Shown in pieces: positions 57,780 to 64,000 of a stretch of 64,000 nt of DNA. The first letter of the stretch is position 1, and each line of letters starts with the position of its first letter. The translations under genes were made by a program, and so were the position numbers. Source of the DNA: Acanthochromis polyacanthus (lineage: Eukaryota; Chordata; Actinopteri; Pomacentridae); assembly GCF_021347895.1 (NCBI RefSeq), contig NC_067135.1:1977320-2041319 (forward strand), written 5' to 3'. The notes beneath the pieces are model-generated. The model worked only from the letters and a program-made list of their open reading frames with translations. It ran no database searches and was not told where the DNA came from.

Positions 57780-58045
57780 GCAGAGCAGAGCCTTGTTCAA
57801 CATTATGTCAGCGGTTAATGATTTGCTTATTAAAATGAACATTTATCAGAATTCAAATGACTTTTATATAACCAGTGACTGGTGTGTATTCAAATCAAAT
57901 AAAACGATTGAGCCCAGAGTGGCTGTTCTTGTTGTTTCATTCAAATATGAGCCTGCAGATAAATGATTATTTAGAAAAGTAGACGTGTGGTTTGGTTTTC
58001 TTGTTTTGCTTCAGGCAGGGCTTGTTGGACGGTCATGCAAATAAT
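57780..58045 (-). promoter_or_regulatory. A-type cassette, distal part only
   Basis: Upstream half of cassette A in minus orientation. It lacks the exon and donor. It is placed head to head with the full cassette at 59650 across a LINE cluster. Confidence 0.55.
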
Positions 58046-58189
58046 CATTAATCACAGATTAACGTCTGAAATTACTGAAACATGTTTCATTTCTGCTTGC
58101 TTGTCTCTTCTTTGTTCAGTTTAACAAGTTCAATTTCAAAATCTGGTAACATTTAAAGACAATAATAAAGGAGCCAAGAGGGTGACACA

Positions 58190-59345
58190 CAGCAGATTTA
58201 AGATATGATGGAGATCGGTTGTTAAGAGCTTTATATGTTAGAAGAAGGATTTTAAATTCTATTCTAGATTTTACAGGAAGCCAATGAAGAGAAACCAGTA
58301 TAGGAGAAATATGATCTCTCTGCTAACTCCTATCAGTACTCTGGCTGCAGTGTTTTGGATCAACTGTAGATGTTTCAGAGAACGACTGGGACATCCTGAT
58401 AATAAGGAATTACAATAGTCAGAATCAGAATCAGCAGCCTCCTGTCTGAGGGGAGGGGTTCAAAAAGTTTGTGTCCAGGGTGAGAGGGGTCGCCCAAGAT
58501 CTTGGTTGCACGCCTTAAAGTCCTAGAGGTGTACAGATCCTGGAGAGATGGCAGGTTACATCCGATCACCTTCTCAGCAAACTTCAGGAGTTTGACGGGC
58601 TGGTGCTTGGAGGTGCAGCTGTTGGTGTACAGGGAGAACAGCAGTGGGGAAAGAACACAGCCTTGGGGGGAGCCAGTGCTGATGGTCCTGAGACTTGCTT
58701 CCCCAGCTTCACATGCTGCTTCCTGTCAGACAGAAAGTCTGTGATCCATCTGCAGGTGGAGGCAGGCACAACTGTATTAAAAGCAGAACTGGAATCTACA
58801 AACAGGATCCTGGCGTAGGTTCCTGCTGAGTCCAGGTGCTGCAGAATGGAGTGGACAGCCAGGTTGACGGCGTCATCTACAGGCCTGTTGGCTCTGTAGG
58901 TGAACTGCAGGGGGTCCATAAGAGGGTCTGTGATGGCTTTTAGGTGAGGAAGCACAAGGCGCTCAAAAGACTTCATCACCACAGAGGTCAGAGCAACAGG
59001 TCTGTAATCATTAAGTCCAGTGGGTCTTGGCTTCTTCGGGACAGGCATGATGGTGGAGGTCTTGAAACAGGCTGGAATGTGACATGTCTCCAGTGATTTA
59101 TTAAAGATGTCAGTGAAGACTGGAGACAGTTGATCAGCACAGTGTTTCAAGGTGGAGGGGGAGACAGAGTCAAGCCTGGAAGTAACAAATGCATGGACTC
59201 GTTTTTCTGCATCACTCTGAGACAGGATGTTCCTGATTCTTACAATATTTCTCAGGTGAAAGAAGGAAGTCCTACAGATTAGTTTAATGTGTGAGTTAAA
59301 GGACATGTCCTGGTCAAAGATAACTCTGAGGTTCCTCACAGTTGT
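58190..59345 (-). mobile_element. Non-LTR element interrupted by a second LINE
   Basis: Outer element: 58190-58415 and 59173-59345. Its right part encodes RNLRVIFDQDMSFNSHI and RVHAFVTSRLDS, a post-RT region of an L2-like LINE. It breaks at ACAATAGTC (58418) and resumes at AGTCAAGCCTGG (59170). Confidence 0.75.
58416..59172 (-). mobile_element. Nested 5'-truncated LINE
   Basis: On minus it encodes NDYRPVALTSVVMKSFERLV, an RT palm start with FVDSSSAFNTV, and later GCNLPSLQDLY and a DPSHPGHKLFEPLPS tail. The 3' end is AGAATCAGAATC repeats. Together with the outer element it forms one 251-codon open frame by chance. Confidence 0.8.
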
Positions 59346-59649
59346 TCTGAGGCTTTGTCAGATTTAGTGTGAAGGATTCTGTTCATCATTGATGCTCTTT
59401 CTTCGAGGTGACATTGCTCTCTCTCTTCATCTCTCATTCTCTGGTTTTGATTCATTTGTCTGTGCTGCTGACTGTTACCATTTTGCTCCTTTAATTTATC
59501 TTTCAATGTGACAAAAGTTTTCTATGAAACTTATTAAACCTGTAAAATGAAGACAAAATGTAACAAGCGTCAGAAACAAAAACATGTTTCACTCATTTTA
59601 AAAGTTAATTCATCATCTAAATGTACTACCTCTGCTGATAGTGATTATT

Positions 59650-60150
59650 TACATGACAGTCCAACATCATAACCAAACCACACGTCTTCTTTTCTCATTC
59701 ATCATTTATCTGCAGGCTCATATTTAAATGAAACAACAAGAACAGTCGCTCTGGACTCAATCACTTTATTTGATTTGAATACACACCTGTCTCTGATTAT
59801 GTAAAAGTCATTTGAATTCTGATAAATGTTCACCTTAATCGACACATCATCATTAAGCGCTGACGTATTGATGAACGAGGCTCTGATCCTCCCTGGAAAA
59901 GGAGAGAACCAGGAGAACATTTACCTACAGAAATGAACCGTATCAAATAATGATAAAGTGTGAATTAACTAAACATGTAAAACCCTCACAGCCCTCCTTC
60001 CACCTGTTACATAATCACACAAACTGATGTTGTAAAGTTGTGTAAATGTGGATCAGATGTCAGTTTCCAACAGTGTGTGACTCTGTAACGCAGCAGGAGG
60101 AAGGTCAGAAAGAAACACTGCTGACAAGGTGGGTGTCCTTTAAATCTGTC
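59650..60150 (+). promoter_or_regulatory. A-type promoter/first-exon cassette, copy 5
   Basis: Full cassette. The exon ends CTGCTGACAAG at 60128, then GTGGGT. The facing acceptor TCTTCCAG at 61725 gives a 1597-nt intron to receptor copy 10. Confidence 0.65.
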
Positions 60151-61080
60151 ATCATGTTTTAGTTATTTCTGTTTGGAGCTGAAAATAATTTAACTGTTGA
60201 TTGATATCAGAAGAGTATTCTGAGGAGCTGTGAGTGACAAAGTGGATCTATTATTATAATGTCAGCTAAATTTGTTTTGTATTAAATTCTTCACCAATCA
60301 TCATTTACTAAATTATTTCTGTTTTAATGAAATGATTCAGTCCTGCATTTAAACCAGAGAACTGTGAGTGAAGAATACAGAAAATAAAGAGGAGAGAGAA
60401 GAAACAGTGACAATCTGTAACTATATTTTTACTAAATGAAGGTGGATGTCATCTGTTGGTGGAAATTCAGATGTTAATTTGTCCATAACAGTGATAGAAG
60501 AAATGTTTGGAACCTTTATGGTCATCAAAGTATTTATATTACAGTTTAAAGTCCAGTTAAATGAAGTTAAACTGCTCATTTTGCTGAATACTCCTTTTCA
60601 GAGTTGTGTGTGATTTACTTATGTACTCGTGTTATGTGTGCAGTTAGACAATTACTGACGGAAACCATGTCTGAAAAATGCAAAACTGCTGAAAAGTCCG
60701 TCAGTGCCTGGAAAAAAAAAAAAACCTCTGGCTATACCTTGAGAGTTTTCATAGAATATTTGTTTTTTTAGGACGACAGAATTCGACCTGAATTTGTTAC
60801 AGATTTGGATTCTGCCATCAATAACTCATCAGATATATGTTGTCTAAACATAAACGATGCCTCTTTCCCATCATTGTAAAGTACACAATGTGCTTTAAGC
60901 CATGTTTTATTAAAAGTAGCTGTCTTTGCAGCTGCAGAAATAACATTGGTGTCTATGTGCAGACGGCTGTGCAGCAAGTAAACAGGGACCGTCTGCAAAT
61001 TACAGAACCACTGCAACAATGAAGAGGGACACAAATATTCTCTTTGTACTGTAGTGTCACCAGATTTACTGCATGCATTC
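60151..61080 (+). other. Inferred first intron of receptor copy 10, first part
   Basis: No gene recognised. Open frames on both strands around 60770-61170 have no family features. Confidence 0.35.
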
Positions 61081-61084
61081 AGCA

Positions 61085-61470
61085 GCTCCAGACTCAGCAG
61101 GTCTGTCTCATCTCCATCTCCTACCAATGAAGCAGACCTGCTCCACCTGAACAAGGAGCTGAGCAGCATTGTGTTGAATGAACTGCAGGAGCTCTGAGGG
61201 AATTTATTTTGTTGTCATTGTAAATAAATACAATTGAATTAAATCCCTTTCAGTGAGGACTCAGTCTGGATTAAAGTTCCAGCTCATGTTCCAATAACAC
61301 CTTCAGGTCATGTGACCAAGGTGTGTCTCCATGACTTTGATGCAGACTGAAATGTGGTTGTTTACTGACATCTAGTGGTTCTGATACACAACTGCAGCTA
61401 ATCTGGATCAATATTCTGCAGGATTCACTGATGTTTCATGTTTCTGTGATGAATGAGGTTCATTTCAATC
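61085..61470 (+). repeat. Module D in the first intron of receptor copy 10
   Basis: Begins after a CATGCATTCAG acceptor-like site, encodes SPSPTNEADLLHLNKELSSI and a stop 11 codons later, then TAAATAAATACAATTG. Sense-oriented with the receptor. Same as 32570-32940. Confidence 0.65.
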
Positions 61471-61725
61471 AACAACATGATAGGAAGTAAAAATTTGGTT
61501 ATGATGATTAAAATGGTTTTAAATTACAAGATACATTATTACATGCATCATTTATACTCCACAGTTTTGTCAGGGAGGAGTGTGGAAGTGGAGGAAGAGG
61601 TGAAGGATGGTGTAGAGACAACGCAACAGAGAATGGATCCTTACTCTAAAACACAATGATAGATGTGACTTATACATTTATTTGATCAGTGATTGATGTG
61701 ATTGTCATGTCTTCTTCTCTTCCAG

Positions 61726-62631
61726 ATGTCTGTAAACTCATCATCCTCCAATGACTCCCTTCTTCTTTCAAACACTCCCTTCATCAGTTCTGACTTTTTA
61801 TACATGTATTGTATCACCATCAGACCAGGCTCCTTCATCTTCGTCACATGTGTCATCACCACCATCCTCCTCCTCCTCCCTCTCTGCATCTTCATCATCT
61901 ACCATGGTCTCCAACAATGGAGACTAAATGGCTCCACATCCTCAGCAGCAACCATGAGTCACTCTGACAGCTTCACCTACAACATGGTCACCATGGAGAT
62001 GATTGGAGTCTCTGGGTGTATCTTCTTGATTTGTGGTGTCTACAGTGGTCATTTAAACATATATTTGGTGGGATTCAGTTGTGGTTGTTTCACCTGGTAT
62101 GGAGAGAGTTTGTTCCACGTCCTGACCTGTGTGGAGCGCTACCTGGCTGTGGTTCATCCCATCACCTACCTGAGCCTGAGAAAAGAGAGAGGGATCAGAA
62201 TCAGGAACATCAGCATCGCCTGTGTCTGGCTGCTTTGCATTGTACAGACAAGTCTGTTGGCGATCGATGGCCTCTACATTTCTATGAATTTCTGCAACTT
62301 AATATTGTCTTTTACAGTCATCTCCTTCTGCAGCGTTTCTGTTCTCTGTGTTCTGATTGGTCCAGGTCCAGGGGAACAGGGTGGGGGCATGAAAAGGGTT
62401 GAAAAATCAAAGCTGAGGGCGTTTTACACCATTATGATCATACTGGGAGCACTGGTGTTGAGGTTTACTTGGAATCTGGTTTGGATTGTACTCCACGTGA
62501 TGGGAAACAGCGCTGAGTGTGTGACAATAATAAGTGCTGTCTGGTGTAATCTTCCCAGTGCTCTGGTGTTACCTCTGCTGTTTCTACACAGAGCAGGAAA
62601 ATTAGTGTGTTGGAAGAAAAACATCCAGTGA
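61726..62631 (+). CDS. Atypical rhodopsin-like seven-TM receptor, copy 10 (intact)
   Basis: 301 codons. The ATG at 61726 abuts a TCTTCCAG acceptor and is the first ATG in frame. Sequons are at residues 4 and 9. Approximate segments: TM1 37-60, TM2 83-106, TM3 113-136 with ERY at 137-139, TM4 161-182, TM5 184-211, cytoplasmic loop 212-230 (GPGPGEQGGGMKRV), TM6 231-257, TM7 264-287. TM6 lacks CWxP (it reads LRFTWNLVW) and TM7 lacks NPxxY (NLPSALVLPL). No Cys sits at the usual TM3 start. The stop codon lies inside a 15-bp target duplication of the element inserted at 62636, so the original 3' untranslated region was displaced. Confidence 0.87.
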   Translation: MSVNSSSSNDSLLLSNTPFISSDFLYMYCITIRPGSFIFVTCVITTILLLLPLCIFIIYHGLQQWRLNGSTSSAATMSHSDSFTYNMVTMEMIGVSGCIFLICGVYSGHLNIYLVGFSCGCFTWYGESLFHVLTCVERYLAVVHPITYLSLRKERGIRIRNISIACVWLLCIVQTSLLAIDGLYISMNFCNLILSFTVISFCSVSVLCVLIGPGPGEQGGGMKRVEKSKLRAFYTIMIILGALVLRFTWNLVWIVLHVMGNSAECVTIISAVWCNLPSALVLPLLFLHRAGKLVCWKKNIQ

Positions 62632-62635
62632 GAAG

Positions 62636-63171
62636 TCCAAAGTTGTTTAAATCAATCCACTGGACTTTAAGTTCCTTGAAGACATTTCACCTCTCTTCCA
62701 AGAGGCTTCTACTTCGACATGGATGGATTCTTTCACTCCTCTCATCATGAGGATGATGTCAAAGGAGAGAAGCCATCTCTGAAAGGGGGGGTGGTCTGCG
62801 ACATCATCTTTCGCCGATTTACAATCAGGTCCTTTCAAAACTCCCCAAAAGAACTACTCAGCAGACTCATGCTAATGACCACCATTAGCACACGAGGGCT
62901 CAGTGACATCTGTGCATTTCAACGACCCCCACCGATACTCACAACCACCATCGTTGAGTAGTCAGATGAGTTTTGGTATCCGTCGTTGGAATAATAGCCC
63001 TGAACACACCTCACAGAGGTTTAACAGCTGAGGCAACACCAACCACCACCAGAACTGAAGAAGCCTCTTGGATGAGAGGTGAAACGTCTTCAAGGAACTT
63101 TCTTAAAGTCCAGTGGATTGATTTAAACTACTTTGGATAACCATGACCTGGATGAATGAGAACCTACACAG
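62636..63171. mobile_element. Penelope-like element remnant with 15-bp target duplication
   Basis: ACATCCAGTGAGAAG is directly repeated at 62621-62635 and 63172-63186. Roughly 75-bp inverted ends (CCACTGGACTTTAAG..GTTCCTTGAAGAC and inverse) are followed on the right only by a tail of about 33 bp (ATAACCATGACCTGG onward). Inverted terminal blocks plus an asymmetric tail and a long target duplication fit Penelope-like retroelements. No RT or GIY-YIG frame remains in the 536 bp. Confidence 0.6.
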
Positions 63172-63186
63172 ACATCCAGTGAGAAG

Positions 63187-64000
63187 AAGTGAAATTTAAA
63201 TCATTAAAGATTCCACAATGTAAAAAAAAAAATTAAAAATCAGAAAAAATTCTGCCTAATTTAATTCCTTTTCTTTGTTTTGCCACTTTGGGACAGAAAA
63301 ACCAACAAAAAGCTGACAGATGAAGCTGATGAGAGCTCTGAGGCTGAACCACATGATCTGTAAAGACAAAACAAAGTTAAACAAGACTTAAAACGTGGAC
63401 GAAGCTGCAGAGTTCAGTCTGATTTGTTTGTTCACCTTCAGCTCTCTGCTCCACACAGACATCTGTACACATAAAATACAGTCTGAACCATCATTTGAGT
63501 TTGAATATTGTCTTTGTACTTTTGTTTGTGTCAGTTTCAGCTGCTGCAGGTTCATCTACAAATAGAACCTGACACATTTCACAGGTTTATATATCAGTGG
63601 ATGCAGTTTGGCTCTTGGTGGGTTTAAACATTCTCTGTATCCTACTTTAACCTTTGATGTCAACAGTTTTGAGGTAAATTTATGATTCTAACTCTATGGA
63701 GTGTTTTGTTGTGTAGCTTCCTGTGTGTTCTTGTTGTTTCATAGCGTGTGGGGAATGTGACTGATTGTGGAGCTGTAGCCACTCCCTACTTAAGACCACT
63801 TCTCTTTGGAACAAACCATTTACCTGATGGAGACGTCTTCCTGTCTGGGGAAGAAGGGGGACGTTCTTTACTGTGATTTATCCAGTTGTTTCCCCAGTAA
63901 ATGCTGTGTTCTCTTTTTCTTGGGTTAAAGGATGCTGTTCGCTGAAGAGATTCTGATGTTCTGTCAAACAACTTTATGTTTTTGGGTTGTACAAATTAAC
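63187..64000. other. 3' flank of receptor copy 10 and unassigned sequence
   Basis: 63300-63365 resembles the 3' flank of copy 4 (GATGAAGCTGATGAGAGC), so the displaced 3' untranslated region probably continues here. Nothing was recognised after 63520. Confidence 0.4.

Noticed and set aside
60768..61169. 133-codon minus-strand frame
   Set aside because: It overlaps module D in antisense and has no family features. Module D conservation is in the other strand's frame.

Overview
This window is vertebrate, most likely ray-finned (teleost) fish, genomic DNA. The basis is an AIG1/GIMAP-type GTPase exon, a Tc1 transposase remnant, tRNA-derived SINEs, 5'-truncated non-LTR elements of the CR1/L2/Rex1 type, many short inverted-repeat elements with clear target duplications, and long microsatellites. 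Gene density is low and most of the sequence is repeat-derived.

The backbone is a clustered array of eleven loci of one multicopy, seven-transmembrane, rhodopsin-like receptor family. Each has its whole coding region in one exon of about 301-303 codons. Six are intact: 27909-28814 (-), 33131-34036 (+), 40468-41376 (-), 49161-50072 (+), 53946-54857 (-) and 61726-62631 (+). Five are broken: 1638-2533 (-, several indels), 6538-7452 (-, divergent, three frame changes near its start), 17697-17905 (+, 3' remnant), 38361-38562 (-, 3' remnant) and 52223-52830 (-, cut in TM2, plus a nonsense codon). I do not recognise the ligand or a gene name. The receptors are atypical: ERY in TM3, Glu in TM2, no CWxP in TM6 and no NPxxY in TM7.

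Upstream of the receptors lie two recurrent cassettes that look like promoter plus non-coding first exon. Type A has a splice-donor-like end ACAAG/GTGGGT, type B ends CACAAG/GTTGGT, and each faces a splice acceptor 0-2 nt before the receptor ATG. The gene at 40468-41376 has both types upstream. A further module (D), carrying a short C-terminal-like coding end and AATAAA signals, lies sense-oriented in the inferred first intron of A-type genes.

Layout: 0-8 kb, LINE remnant, two broken receptors, a decayed C2H2 zinc-finger fragment split by a hAT-like MITE, and a TA-flanked MITE. 8.5-9.75 kb, a TIR element with 9-bp target duplications carrying a helicase-like fragment. 11.16-13.1 kb, a 2-kb CTGT array. 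14-15.85 kb, two minisatellites. 16.5-18 kb, A cassette plus receptor remnant. 19.6-22.6 kb, a GIMAP-like exon fused to a glycine-repeat tail and a GIMAP pseudogene. 24-44 kb, receptors interleaved with duplicated modules and mobile elements. 45.2-56.8 kb, a large inverted duplication centred on two receptor genes. 57.8-64 kb, nested LINEs, the last receptor and a Penelope-like insertion abutting its stop codon.

All identities come from reading the sequence. No database search, alignment or splice prediction was run.
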